A DNA stretch of 64,000 nucleotides from Rhodoblastus sp963713695 (GCA_963713695.1 CAVQMU010000002.1:124001-188000); one strand, 5' to 3'. Counted from the first letter of the stretch, positions 55,189 to 64,000 are shown. Program-made: numbers and translations. The notes: generated by a model from the sequence alone, not told the origin.

Positions 55189-57300
55189 ATGGAACTTTAC
55201 CGCCTGAGAAGGAAAAACGCCGAATTGTCCGAGCAGGACGTTCACGCGACGCTCGCCGCACTTCTTGCCCCGCACGTCCAGAAGAGCGTCGATGGATTTT
55301 TCGCGGCGATAGAGACCGATCCGTCGAGAAGTCCTATTCTCGCCAAGGCTGCGAATCCTGGTGACCTGAGACAGGGGTTGCGGCGGCACTGGGAGGCTCT
55401 GCTTGCGCGCGCTCCCGACCAGGAGACCGCCAAGCGCGCGCGGCGCGTCGGAGACGCCCATGCGCGCATCGGGTTGCGGCCCGGCGAATATATTCAATCC
55501 TACGCCTACTTCTTCAAGTCCTTCACCGACGCCATCCTGGCCCGGCAGCCGCGCGAGGCGGCGCTCGTCCGCGCCCTCGCCGACCAGGTCTTCGCCGACA
55601 TGGGCGGCGCGCTGACGGCCTATTTCGGCGGCCTTGAAACCTCGGTGCGCGAGCGCGAGGCGCTCGAACTGGTGAATACCGTCGAATCCGAAATGGACGC
55701 ATCGAACGAAATCGCCGAGAGCCAGGCGGCGTCGCTGCGCGCGATCGTCGGTGATCTCGACAAGGTCCTGTCGGGCTTGCGCGGCGGCGTCTCGCTGGTG
55801 AAGGACGGCGCGGCCACGACATCGGGATCGATCGGCGCGGTCGCGGCGGCGGTCGAGGAACTTCATGCGTCGAGCCAGGAGGTGGGACGCCAGGCCAACG
55901 AGGCCAATGCCCTGGTGGCCGATGCGGTCAGAAGCGCGGACGAGGCGGAGCGACGCTTCGAATTGCTGGCGTCTTCAGCGGCGCGTGTGACCGAAATTGT
56001 CGGCCTGATCGCCGGCATCTCCAACCAGACAAGCCTGCTGGCGCTCAACGCCACCATCGAGGCGGCGCGGGCTGGCGAAAACGGCCGCGGCTTCGCCGTC
56101 GTCGCCAACGAGGTCAAGTCGCTGTCCCAGCGCACCAATGCGGCGACGCGCGACATCGCCGGCCAGATTGCGGAAATCGAAGGCGCGGTGAAGAGCGCCG
56201 TTGGCACGATGAAGAACGTGCGCGGGATCATCGGCCGCATCAGCGATATCGCGGCTTCCGTCGCCCAAAGCTCCGGCCAGCAGGTTGGAGCCATTCAGGA
56301 AATCGGCCAGAGCGCCAATTCGGCGGCGCAGGGCGCGGAGCAGCTTGGCGGCAGCGTCGACATGTTCACAGGCGTCGTTGGCGATGCGGGGCAGGCTGCG
56401 GAAAACGTCTCGACGCAGTCGGCGCAGGTGAGCACCCTTTTCGAAAGGCTGTCGAAGCGCTTGATGATCACCTTGAAGAATTTCGCGGATGGGGATCTTC
56501 GGCGTCATCCTCGCTCGCCGGCGAAGATCAATGTCGAGTTGACGCTTTCAGGCCGCAGGATTGTTGGCGAGATCGTTGAGATTTCGGAAGGCTGCGCCTT
56601 GGTCAACGGCGTCCAGGAGAAGTTCGAGACGGGCGCGGCGCTGGAAGCCAGCCTGGCTGACATTGGCCGCCTGCGCGCACGCGCCTCGGGCACATCGGAA
56701 TTCGGCCAGCGGCTGCAGTTCGTCGACGTTCCCGATGCGACAGCCGTTAATCTCAAGAGCCTGATGCAGCGTCTCCTCAGCAAGGAAATGGTCCTGCGCG
56801 GAATTGTCGTCGAAAGGTCGAAGATGATCGCTTCCGCTTTCGAGGGAGCGCTGGCAAAGGGCGAGATTTCGGACGCCGATCTCTTCGATGTCAATTACGC
56901 GCCCATCGCCGACACCAATCCGAAGCAATATCGCAATCGCGCGCTCGATTTCCTCGAAGCCTGCCTGCCGCCGATCCAGGAGCCCATTCTCGGCCTCGAC
57001 CCCGCGGTGGTCTTTTCCGCCGCGGTCGATCGCAATGGCTATCTGCCCGTGCACAACAAGATCTATTCTGCGCCGCAGGGGCCCGACCCCGTCTGGAACA
57101 ACGCGAATTCGCGCAACCGACGGATTTTCGACGACATGACCGGGCTGATGGCCGGACGCAATGTCCAGGAGGTCCTGAGCCAGACCTATCCTCGCGATCT
57201 CGGTGGCGGAAAAATAGCCTTGATCAAGGACATTTCGGCGCCCATTTTCGTGCGCGGCAAGCACTGGGGCGGCCTCCGCATGGGCGCCCGCATCGCCTGA
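55189..57300 (+). CDS. Globin-coupled methyl-accepting chemotaxis protein with PilZ-like and C-terminal sensory regions
   Basis: A 703-residue cytoplasmic chemoreceptor. Residues about 10-160 are a globin-type heme domain with the proximal His in RVGDAHARIGL (His 91) and the following YIQSYAYFFKSF. Residues 170-440 are the MCP signalling hairpin with a highly conserved tip (SNQTSLLALNATIEAARAGE). Residues about 440-520 resemble a PilZ domain (RRHPR and EISEGCALV, where the usual D/N is E and a Gly is Cys). The last 170 residues hold a Cache-like sensory end (FSAAVDRNGYLPVHNKIYS). The start at 55189 is uncertain. It likely signals O2/redox to the CheA system. Confidence 0.85.
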   Translation: MELYRLRRKNAELSEQDVHATLAALLAPHVQKSVDGFFAAIETDPSRSPILAKAANPGDLRQGLRRHWEALLARAPDQETAKRARRVGDAHARIGLRPGEYIQSYAYFFKSFTDAILARQPREAALVRALADQVFADMGGALTAYFGGLETSVREREALELVNTVESEMDASNEIAESQAASLRAIVGDLDKVLSGLRGGVSLVKDGAATTSGSIGAVAAAVEELHASSQEVGRQANEANALVADAVRSADEAERRFELLASSAARVTEIVGLIAGISNQTSLLALNATIEAARAGENGRGFAVVANEVKSLSQRTNAATRDIAGQIAEIEGAVKSAVGTMKNVRGIIGRISDIAASVAQSSGQQVGAIQEIGQSANSAAQGAEQLGGSVDMFTGVVGDAGQAAENVSTQSAQVSTLFERLSKRLMITLKNFADGDLRRHPRSPAKINVELTLSGRRIVGEIVEISEGCALVNGVQEKFETGAALEASLADIGRLRARASGTSEFGQRLQFVDVPDATAVNLKSLMQRLLSKEMVLRGIVVERSKMIASAFEGALAKGEISDADLFDVNYAPIADTNPKQYRNRALDFLEACLPPIQEPILGLDPAVVFSAAVDRNGYLPVHNKIYSAPQGPDPVWNNANSRNRRIFDDMTGLMAGRNVQEVLSQTYPRDLGGGKIALIKDISAPIFVRGKHWGGLRMGARIA

Positions 57301-57344
57301 GATTGTTATTTTGCCGCGTTCCTTCGCGCGACCAGGCATCGACT

Positions 57345-57383
57345 AAAAAGCCGCCCTTCGAACTGATCGAAGCGCGGCTTTTT
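57345..57383. terminator. Bidirectional terminator between the MCP gene and the minus-strand flagellar operon
   Basis: AAAAAGCCGC (57345-57354) and GCGGCTTTTT (57374-57383) form the outer stem, with an inner stem CTTCGA/TCGAAG. T-runs follow on both strands, so it can end both converging transcripts. Confidence 0.88.
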
Positions 57384-57405
57384 CATGCGCGACCTCCACG
57401 CGAAA

Positions 57406-57891
57406 TCAGAAATTGAAATCCCTGGAGGACAGGCTTTGCGGCTGGCGGCGCGGCGGGGTCAGGCGCGAATCGGCGATCGCTTCGGCGAAGCAGAGGTGGA
57501 GCACATGCGCCTCGCCGCATGCGGAATCGAACGCGAGGTGCTGGATGTCGACGGCGGCCCGCGCCGAATTGAGGCAGAGGCGGAAGAAGGCGGTGACGCC
57601 GCGCCAGCAGAATTCCATGTTCAGGGACACTGTCGGCAAGGCTTCCCATACGACGTCGAGATCAGCCGACCAGGCATAGCGCAGCGCGCCATGTTTGAAA
57701 TAGAGCTCGGCGGAGGAATTGACGAGATCCTCCAGATTGGCGCTGCGCTCGGAGCGGACATAGCCGATCAGGTCGATCACATTGACGAGACGCAATTCGG
57801 TCGCGACGTCCGCGACTCCCTCGGCCAGGACCCGTTCGCAATCGAGGACGAATTCGGCAGGGAATTCGGCCGAGGATTTGGGAATCTCCAT
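57406..57891 (-). CDS. Unknown protein at the end of the motA operon
   Basis: A 161-residue product from the ATG at 57891, 11 bp after the flhB stop at 57903, so it is the last gene of motA-fliM-fliN-fliG-flhB. It is soluble, mixed alpha/beta, with no signal peptide: SSAEFPAEFVLDCERVLAEG, NVIDLIGYVRSERSANLEDL, FKHGALRYAWSADLDVVWEA and a C-terminal Cys-containing part. I recognise no family. Position suggests a flagellar role, such as a chaperone, export factor or regulator. A terminator 22 bp downstream closes the operon. Confidence 0.75.
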   Translation of the reverse strand: MEIPKSSAEFPAEFVLDCERVLAEGVADVATELRLVNVIDLIGYVRSERSANLEDLVNSSAELYFKHGALRYAWSADLDVVWEALPTVSLNMEFCWRGVTAFFRLCLNSARAAVDIQHLAFDSACGEAHVLHLCFAEAIADSRLTPPRRQPQSLSSRDFNF

Positions 57892-57902
57892 GAGTTTTGC
57901 TT

Positions 57903-58983
57903 TCACTGTTGGCGCGGGTCCGCGCCGCGATTCGAGAGGAAATGGATGAGTTCGGCGATGACGCGATAGAATTCCGAGGGGATCATCATGTCGACTTCGA
58001 CACGATCGTACATGGACCTTGCCAGAGCCTTGTCCTCGATGACCGGAATTTCGTTCTTCTCGGCGATTTCGCGAATCTTCAGGGCGATCAGGTCCTGCCC
58101 CTTGGCCACGACCTTCGGCGCGCCGCCTTCGGAGCGGACATAGCGCAGGGCGATGGCGTAATGGGTGGGATTGGCGATGACGAGCGTCGCCGTCGGCACG
58201 GCGTTCATCATGCGCTTGCGCGAACGCTCCATGGCGAGCGAACGCTGGCGCGCTTTCACCATTGGGTCGCCCTGCAATTGCTTGAGTTCGTCCTTGACCT
58301 CCTGTTTGCTCATGCGCAGGTCGCGCTTCCAGTGCAGGCGCGACCAGAAGAGGTCGGCCGCGGCCAGCGCGAAGACCGCGGCGGCGATGCCGGAGAACAG
58401 CCGGACGCAGACGGAGAGCAGATGGTCGGCGAGGCCAACTGGATCTGAATAGAGGGTGACGAAGGAGGAGGAGATCTCGGCCTTGACGATCAGGAAGGCG
58501 ATGAAGCCGACGATGGAGAGCTTGGCCAGGCTTTTTGCGAATTCGGTGCCGTTGCGCGCGGTGAACAGGCGCGACCAGCCCGCCGCCGGCGAAACGCGAC
58601 TGAATTTCGGCGCGATCCTGTCGGTCACGAGAACTCGGCGGGTTTTGCCCGAAAGCCGCTATGAGCGCGGATACGATGAACAGGACGAAGGCCGGAAGAA
58701 GGAAGGCGGCCGCCGTTTCGATCAGCGCGCCGGCCAGGGCCAGGGCGTTTCGGCCTTCGCCGAGCTGGAACTGGCCGGCATGGTCGAGCAGGCGCTGCAG
58801 CGCAACGATCAGGCGCGCTGCGCCGTCGCGCAGGAAAAAGACCAGAAACACGAGCGACGCCAGGAGGCTCGCAAAAAGGGCGGCTTCGCGCGAATTGGGC
58901 GTGTCGCCCTTTTCGATCGAATCGTGAACCCTTTTCTCCGTGGCTTCTTCTGTCTGGCTTTCCTTGTCGGGCGCGTCGCTCAT
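57903..58983 (-). CDS. flhB: Flagellar export switch protein FlhB, one frameshift
   Basis: About 360 residues once one frameshift near 58637 is removed. The N-terminal part (KESQTEEATEKRVHDSIEKG, four membrane segments) is in one frame. The rest, from MTDRIAPKFSRVSPAAGWSR on, is in another and includes the NPTHYAIALRYV site, where FlhB cleaves itself between Asn and Pro to switch export from hook to filament proteins. A single extra base in the P-P region explains the break. It follows fliG by 24 bp. Confidence 0.92.
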
Positions 58984-59007
58984 GGGGGCCGCCGCTAAAG
59001 ATTGAAA

Positions 59008-60075
59008 TCAGTCATAGACGGCGTCGCTCTGGCCGTCGGAATTAATCTCGATCTCGTTGCGCTCGGCCATTTCCAGCACGGTGTCGGCGATGGCGCGGCG
59101 CGCCTTCAGCACTTCGCGCTGCTGCGCCGGACCGCCGGTGTTCAATTCGGCCTCGACCATGCGGCGGGCGCGGGCGCCCATTGACGACAGGATCATTTCG
59201 CGGAAGCCCGGATCGGTGCCCTTGAGGGCCAGAACCACGCGATCGGCGGGAACCTTGTCGAAGACGGTGGTGCGCGCCTTCTGCGACAGCTTGGCGATGT
59301 CCTCGAAGGTGAACAGCAGCCCGCGCAGGGTCTCGGCGTCCTTGGGCCGGTCTTCGGCGAGGCTGTTGAGAACGTCCTCAATCTGGTCGCGTTCGAGCTT
59401 GTTGATGATGTCGGCGATCTTCGAATGGGTATCGGCGCCGGTGTTGCGCGCGACATTGAGCAAAAGGTCCTCGTGCAGGGTCTGTTCGAGCAGCCTCATC
59501 ATGGGGTCCATCACGGGGCGCGGCGAAAGCATTCGACGCATCAGTCCATTGCGCGTTTCCCGCGGCGTGTGCGACATGATCTTGGCGGCCGCGCCGGAGG
59601 AAAGCTTGGACAGGACGAGGGCGAAGGTCTGCGGATGCTCCTTCTGCAGATAATCGGACAACGCGCTTTCGGGCGCGGCCGACAGGCGATCCCACATCGC
59701 CTTGTTGGAATTTCCCAGCACGTCGGAGAGGATTTCGGCGGCCTCTTCCGAGCCGAGCGCGCCATTCAGCAGGCTTTCTGCTTCTCCGGCCGAGCCGAGC
59801 AATTCGGCCCCGGCGGAAAATTGCTCGACGAAATCCTCGATCAGTCTTTCCACCGTCGCTGGATTGACCGCTCCGAGCTCGGAGGCTGCGCGGGTGACCT
59901 GCCGCAGTTCGAGCGAATCGAGGCGCTTGAGCAGGCGTCCGGCGATCGGCTTGTCGAGCGACAGCAACAGCGCCGCGACCTTTTCCGCGCCGAACAGCGG
60001 CCGCGCCATGGCGTGGCCGCGCGCCGCCGACGGCGGAACATATCGCGTGGCGTCTTCAGGCGAAGGCGTCGACAT
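59008..60075 (-). CDS. fliG: Flagellar motor switch protein FliG
   Basis: A 355-residue rotor protein that links FliF to FliM and contacts MotA. It has EKVAALLLSLDKPIAGRLLK, EHPQTFALVLSKLSSGAAAK (the EHPQT motif) and the charged C-terminal torque helix region ADRVVLALKGTDPGFREMIL. The start at 60075 fits MSTPSPEDATRY and overlaps the fliN end by 20 bp. It lies in motA-fliM-fliN-fliG-flhB. Confidence 0.93.
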   Translation of the reverse strand: MSTPSPEDATRYVPPSAARGHAMARPLFGAEKVAALLLSLDKPIAGRLLKRLDSLELRQVTRAASELGAVNPATVERLIEDFVEQFSAGAELLGSAGEAESLLNGALGSEEAAEILSDVLGNSNKAMWDRLSAAPESALSDYLQKEHPQTFALVLSKLSSGAAAKIMSHTPRETRNGLMRRMLSPRPVMDPMMRLLEQTLHEDLLLNVARNTGADTHSKIADIINKLERDQIEDVLNSLAEDRPKDAETLRGLLFTFEDIAKLSQKARTTVFDKVPADRVVLALKGTDPGFREMILSSMGARARRMVEAELNTGGPAQQREVLKARRAIADTVLEMAERNEIEINSDGQSDAVYD

Positions 60076-60394
60076 CGGCGGATCCCACGATTTCGGTGAG
60101 CGAAACGCCGAAGCGCGAATTGTCCTCGTCGACCACCACCACTTCGCCGCGTGCGACGACGCGGCCGTTGACGACGACATTGACGGGTTCGCCGACGCGC
60201 TGGTCGAGCGCCACCACCGCGCCGCGGCCGAGCTTCATCAGATGGGAAACCGGCATTTTCGCGGAGCCAAGCACGACCTGCACGGTGACGGGAATGCGCA
60301 GGATGGCGTCGTGGCCTTTGAGGTCCATGTCCTGGGCGATCGATCCAGGGTCGAGGCTATCGGCGGCCTGATGGAATTCGTCAGTTTCAGACAT
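60056..60394 (-). CDS. fliN: Flagellar motor switch protein FliN
   Basis: A 112-residue SpoA-domain protein with the FliN core: LRIPVTVQVVLGSAKMPVSH, LGRGAVVALDQRVGEPVNV and VVDEDNSRFGVSLTEIVG. It forms the bottom of the C-ring with FliM. It overlaps fliG at its 3' end. Confidence 0.93.
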   Translation of the reverse strand: MSETDEFHQAADSLDPGSIAQDMDLKGHDAILRIPVTVQVVLGSAKMPVSHLMKLGRGAVVALDQRVGEPVNVVVNGRVVARGEVVVVDEDNSRFGVSLTEIVGSADVDAFA

Positions 60395-60433
60395 TGTCGT
60401 CCTCGGGGTTGCGGCGGTTTAAGGCGCGTGACT

Positions 60434-61390
60434 TCAGGAGTTTTCCGCGACGCCTGCGCGCTGCAGGAATTGCACGAGCGGCGTTTCCTCGACATCGACG
60501 CGGTCGGAGACTTTCAAGGTGTAATGTCCCTTGGCCTGGCCGAGATCGCACCAGAACAGGGGCTGTCCCTTGCAATCGAGGCGAACCCTGTTGAGGGCCG
60601 AGGCCTTGAGCGGAATGACGTCGCCGACGCGCCAGCCGGAAATGTCGCCGAGCGTCGCCGTCTGTTCGTCCAATATGCCGACGGCCTTGACTTCCGCCTT
60701 TTGCACGCCCTTCTGCATCAGCTTCTGCCAGCGGGGATCGCTGGCCGAGCCGTCGCTCGAAAGGTCGCGCGCCAATAGTTGCCGGATCGGGGTCAGCGCC
60801 GGCTGCGGAATGACCACGAACATCTGGCCGCCGATATCCATCGACTGGATGAGGATCTTGGCGATCACGGCGAGGACGTTGCGGCGGCCCATCACGGTGA
60901 AGTCCATCCGCGTCTCGACGCGCTCCAGCCGGAAAGTCGTGGCGATGACCGGGCTGAAGGCGGAGTGGAGCGCCTCCGCGGCGATTTCGAACACCGTCTG
61001 CGCCACCCGGGTTTCGAGCGTCGAGAAGTTTCTGTCGTCGTCGTGTGGTGGCTCCTGGGCGTCGCCTCCGAGCAGGACTTCCATCAGCGAAAACATGCAG
61101 CGACGGTCGAGGCCGACGAGAATGCGCGCGTCGAGTTCCGGCGAATACAGAATGGCCGCTATGCTGCCGTCGTAGGAGTCGAGCGCGTCCCAGACATGGT
61201 CGGTGTTGATGCTGTTGACGAAGCACGAAAGAATGGCGGGCGAATAGGGGCGCATGCCCTCGGCGCACAGAGCCGCGAGCCGGTCGAAGATGACCGGCAG
61301 CATCGGCAGCCTTTCAACCGTCAGGCCGGGATTGTCGAGAAGCTTCTCGGCGGCTCCCTTGGCGTTCCGGCTTTCAGTTTTCGCGTCCAT
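60434..61390 (-). CDS. fliM: Flagellar motor switch protein FliM
   Basis: A 318-residue switch protein that binds phospho-CheY. The middle domain resembles CheC/FliY folds (AILYSPELDARILVGLDRRC, FSLMEVLLGGDAQEP), and the C-terminal SpoA domain has KVSDRVDVEETPLVQFLQRA. The CheY-binding N-terminal motif is not obvious. Start and length are normal. It is three bases from motA on one side and 39 bp from fliN on the other. Confidence 0.88.
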   Translation of the reverse strand: MDAKTESRNAKGAAEKLLDNPGLTVERLPMLPVIFDRLAALCAEGMRPYSPAILSCFVNSINTDHVWDALDSYDGSIAAILYSPELDARILVGLDRRCMFSLMEVLLGGDAQEPPHDDDRNFSTLETRVAQTVFEIAAEALHSAFSPVIATTFRLERVETRMDFTVMGRRNVLAVIAKILIQSMDIGGQMFVVIPQPALTPIRQLLARDLSSDGSASDPRWQKLMQKGVQKAEVKAVGILDEQTATLGDISGWRVGDVIPLKASALNRVRLDCKGQPLFWCDLGQAKGHYTLKVSDRVDVEETPLVQFLQRAGVAENS

Positions 61391-61393
61391 TGC

Positions 61394-62299
61394 TTACGCC
61401 GCCTGCTTGTCGCCGCCGCCCGAGGTCGTTTCGTTCTCGACCTCGTCGATGGTCGGCCGTTCCTTGGCCGGAATGGTCTTGCGCCCGAACTCGACGGCGA
61501 TCTGCGGCATGGCGCCGTTCATGTAGGCGAGCAGGGTCTGCTTGACCAACGTGAACTTGCGCAGCTCCTTCTGGCGCGTCGCCTTGATGACGGCCGCGAG
61601 CGGGGAAATAATGCCATAGGACGCAAAAATGCCGGAAAAGGTGCCGACCAGCGCCGCGCCGATAAGGCCGCCGAGCACTTCCGGGCCCTGGTCCAGCGCG
61701 CCCATGGCGTGAATGATGCCGAGCACAGCCGCGACAATGCCAAGAGCGGGAAACCCGTCGCCGACCATGTTGAGCGCGTGATACGGCTTCAGCTTGTCAT
61801 AGGTCAGCGTCTGGATTTCTTCGTCCATCAAAGCTTCGATTTCATACGAGCGCGCGCTGCCGATGATGATCAGGCGGGCATAGTCGCAGATGAAGCCGAG
61901 CATCGTGTGGTTGCCGAGAATCTTGGGATGCAACTTGAAGATTTCCGACTCGGTGGGGTTATCGATATGGGCCTCGACCTCGCCGCGCGACTTGCTGCGC
62001 ATCTCGCGCATCAGCGAGTGCAGCAGCGAGAGCAGGTCGAGAAAATCCTTTTGCTTTGGGCCCTTGCCGGCAATTGCCTCGACAATGCCCTTGCCGGTGT
62101 CCTTGATGACGGGAAGCGGATTGGCGACGACGAAAATGCCTAGGGCGGAGCCGCCGAGGATCAGGAATTCGAAGGGTTGCACCAGCGTGTGCAGATGTCC
62201 GCCGAGTGCGGCGTAGCCGCCGAGCATGCAGCCGACAGAGATGAACAGGCCGATGACAAAATTCAATGTGGTTCTCCGCTGGCTGCGCCGCGGATCCAT
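61394..62299 (-). CDS. motA: Flagellar motor stator protein MotA
   Basis: A 301-residue stator protein. TM1 is NFVIGLFISVGCMLGGYAAL; TM3 and TM4 flank the motor-driving cytoplasmic loop, and the conserved Pro/Gly region is present (GDGFPALGIVAAVLGIIHAM, GTFSGIFASYGIISPLAAVI). The first 11 residues (MDPRRSQRRTT) may belong to an earlier start; a TTG just before NFVIG is the usual MotA start. It opens the operon motA-fliM-fliN-fliG-flhB, divergent from flgF. Confidence 0.93.
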   Translation of the reverse strand: MDPRRSQRRTTLNFVIGLFISVGCMLGGYAALGGHLHTLVQPFEFLILGGSALGIFVVANPLPVIKDTGKGIVEAIAGKGPKQKDFLDLLSLLHSLMREMRSKSRGEVEAHIDNPTESEIFKLHPKILGNHTMLGFICDYARLIIIGSARSYEIEALMDEEIQTLTYDKLKPYHALNMVGDGFPALGIVAAVLGIIHAMGALDQGPEVLGGLIGAALVGTFSGIFASYGIISPLAAVIKATRQKELRKFTLVKQTLLAYMNGAMPQIAVEFGRKTIPAKERPTIDEVENETTSGGGDKQAA

Positions 62300-62535
62300 C
62301 TTTGCGTTTCCGGGCTTGCGTGAGGCTGAAGCGGACGCGCAAATCCGCCAAGCCTGCCGGCCCTGCGCGAATTGCGCGGGAAGCGTCAGCCTGGGGCAAG
62401 CGCTGATCCGCTAAAGTTTTCGTCAAATGATCGTTGTCCGGTGAAAGAGCCGCGGTCGAACGCTTCTCCTGGCGGGACCGTTTCGCTTCGCCTGAAACGT
62501 CTTGGCTGGAATTGTCCTGGAAACGGAAGTTGTCG

Positions 62536-63258
62536 ATGCAATCGAGTCTTTATGTCGCCCTTTCCGGCCAGGTCGCCCTGCAAAGGCGGCTCGATACGAT
62601 CGCTAACAATATCGCTAACATGAACACCGGCGGCTATCGCGCCGAGGAGGTCAGCTTCTCGACCATCCTGTCGAAGGCGAGCGCGACGCCGACCGCTTTC
62701 GCCAGCAGCGGCGAAAATTACATTTCGCGTCGCACCGGGGAAATCACCAATACGGGCAATCCGCTCGACATCGCCGTCCAGGGCAATGGCTGGTTCGGAT
62801 TGCAGACGCCCGACGGCATCGCCTATACGCGCGACGGACGGCTGCATATGGATGCGTCCGGCGCATTGAAAAGCGTCAACAACTATCCTGTGGTCGACGC
62901 CGGCGGCGCGGGGATCTTGCTCGATCCAAACGGCGGTCCGCCGGTCATTTCGCAGGATGGCATGATCCTCCAGAACGGCCGCCAGATCGGGGCGGTCGGC
63001 CTGTTTTCGCTCGACGCCTCCGCGCGGCTCAGCCGCCACGACAATTCGGCGGTCATTTCGGACCAGCCGGGGACGCCCGTGCTCGACTTCACGACAAACG
63101 GAGTCATGCAGGGAATGAGCGAAGGCTCGAACGTCAATCCCGTGCTCGAAATGACCAAGATGATCGACGTATCCCGCTCATTCGAGAGCGCCAGCAACGC
63201 CATTCAGTCGACCGAAAGTGCGCTTCAGGAAGCGATCAAGACGCTGGGCGGGTCGTGA
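62536..63258 (+). CDS. flgF: Flagellar proximal rod protein FlgF
   Basis: A 240-residue rod/hook-family protein: QSSLYVALSGQVALQRRLDT, IANNIANMNTGGYRAEEV, and the C-terminal MIDVSRSFESASNAIQSTES. The start at 62536 is MQSSLYVAL; upstream in-frame residues are not supported. It opens a transcript with fliI in divergence from motA. Confidence 0.92.
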   Translation: MQSSLYVALSGQVALQRRLDTIANNIANMNTGGYRAEEVSFSTILSKASATPTAFASSGENYISRRTGEITNTGNPLDIAVQGNGWFGLQTPDGIAYTRDGRLHMDASGALKSVNNYPVVDAGGAGILLDPNGGPPVISQDGMILQNGRQIGAVGLFSLDASARLSRHDNSAVISDQPGTPVLDFTTNGVMQGMSEGSNVNPVLEMTKMIDVSRSFESASNAIQSTESALQEAIKTLGGS

Positions 63259-63307
63259 CGACGCGGCGTGCAGGCGAAATGCGATGCGCAAGCACATAGG
63301 CGATTAG

Positions 63308-64000
63308 ATGCAGGCTCTGGAAAAATTGCAGCGCGAAGTGCTGGAGGCGGAACTTCAGATCGACCCGGTCCGGATCGGCGGGGTCATCACGGAAGTCGGG
63401 CCCTCCGCTTTCCGGGTCGCCGGCCTCTCGCGCTTTCTCAAGCTCGGCGACGTCGTTTCGATCGCCGGCCCGGACCGCGCCTCTCCCGGCGAGGTGGTCA
63501 AGATCGACGTTTCCGGCGTGACGGTGAAATCCTTCGATTCGCGGATTCATGCAGGCATCGGCAGCCTGGCGTTTCGCGCCCGGCCTATGTGCCTGAAGCC
63601 GCATCGCTCCTGGAAGGGGCGGGTGATCAACGCGCTCGGGGCGCCGGTGGACGGGCTCGGCCCCTTGCTTGAAGGGCCGCGTTCGGTTCCGATCGACGCG
63701 GAGCCGCCCGCCGCCATGCAGCGCGAACGCGTGCGGCGCCCGATGAAGACAGGCGTTCGCGTCATCGATTTCTTCACCCCGCTTTGCGCCGGCCAGCGTA
63801 TCGGCATTTTCGCAGGATCGGGCGTCGGCAAGTCGACGTTGCTCGCCATGCTCGCCTCCTCATCGGGGTTTGACAGCGTGGTCATCGCGCTGGTCGGCGA
63901 ACGCGGGCGCGAAGTGCGCGAATTCCTCGACGACGCGCTCGGAGATAACCGCAAGCTGGCGATCACCGTGGTTTCGACCGCAGATGAAAGCGCGATGATG
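63308..64000 (+). CDS. fliI: Flagellar export ATPase FliI (partial, window end)
   Basis: The first 231 codons are open to the window edge. The start is MQALEKLQREVLEAELQI at 63308, 49 bp after flgF. The Walker A motif AGSGVGKST lies at about residues 170-178, followed by ALVGERGREVREFL, which matches the F1-beta-like ATPase of flagellar type III export. It unfolds and delivers export substrates. The C-terminal part, with Walker B, lies beyond the window. Confidence 0.95.
   Translation, partial: MQALEKLQREVLEAELQIDPVRIGGVITEVGPSAFRVAGLSRFLKLGDVVSIAGPDRASPGEVVKIDVSGVTVKSFDSRIHAGIGSLAFRARPMCLKPHRSWKGRVINALGAPVDGLGPLLEGPRSVPIDAEPPAAMQRERVRRPMKTGVRVIDFFTPLCAGQRIGIFAGSGVGKSTLLAMLASSSGFDSVVIALVGERGREVREFLDDALGDNRKLAITVVSTADESAMM

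Overview
The window is high-GC chromosomal DNA of an alphaproteobacterium of the Rhizobiales (Hyphomicrobiales). The evidence is the flagellar gene order with FlaF and FlbT, the nadA-nadB-nadC operon, the infA-maf-yacG block beside tRNA-Phe, and the style of the intergenic repeats. A Beijerinckiaceae or Methylocystaceae-like host is a guess from general gene flavour only.

Layout. (1) 1-2850 is a graveyard of mobile DNA: a truncated IS1182-like transposase, an intact Fic protein with two palindromes in front of it, a decayed helicase-like stretch, and the C-terminal stub of a tyrosine recombinase. (2) 2853-10322 is a compact 7.5 kb integrated element in the 3' end of tRNA-Phe. It carries a DUF4102-type integrase, an AlpA-like helix-turn-helix protein, a primase/RepA-like ATPase (frameshifted), an Xre regulator, several unknown small genes, candidate integrase arm sites at both ends and a perfect 20-bp-arm palindrome beside the replication gene. 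(3) 10305-18010 is housekeeping: tRNA-Phe, a phasin-like gene, infA, maf, yacG, an Nramp-like transporter, a periplasmic methionine sulfoxide repair operon (msrB-dipZ-msrA) and ilvC. (4) 18138-19856 holds three tandem paralogous NTF2/SnoaL-like genes. (5) 19909-25602 has a TPR protein and nadABC with two operator-like palindromes. (6) 25750-37716 has a polytopic membrane protein, a glycogen cluster (glgP-glgC-glgA-pgm-glgX) and an AmpG-like permease. (7) 37839-44605 has an Rrf2 regulator, an acyl-CoA ligase, a methyltransferase, a LysR/tautomerase-like divergent pair, a Pit phosphate transporter with a Pho box, and a GGDEF protein. (8) 44823-64000 is flagellar: flgE-flgK-flgL-flaF-flbT-flgD-fliQ-flhA-fliR-fliJ-like-flgJ-like-flgN-like-fliL-like, then a globin-coupled chemoreceptor, then motA-fliM-fliN-fliG-flhB plus an unknown gene on the minus strand, and flgF-fliI (cut by the window end) on the plus strand.

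Many otherwise intact genes are split by single-base frameshifts (RepA-like, Nramp, msrA, TPR, nadC, glgA, glgP several times, acyl-CoA ligase, flhB). Nearly all are one-base insertions. This looks more like insertion errors in the underlying reads than true gene decay, so those genes are annotated as one CDS across the shift.

The observations most worth following up are the tRNA-Phe element with its palindrome and arm sites, the Fic gene with paired palindromes, the globin-MCP-PilZ-like chemoreceptor, the NTF2-like triplet, and the unknown last gene of the motA operon.
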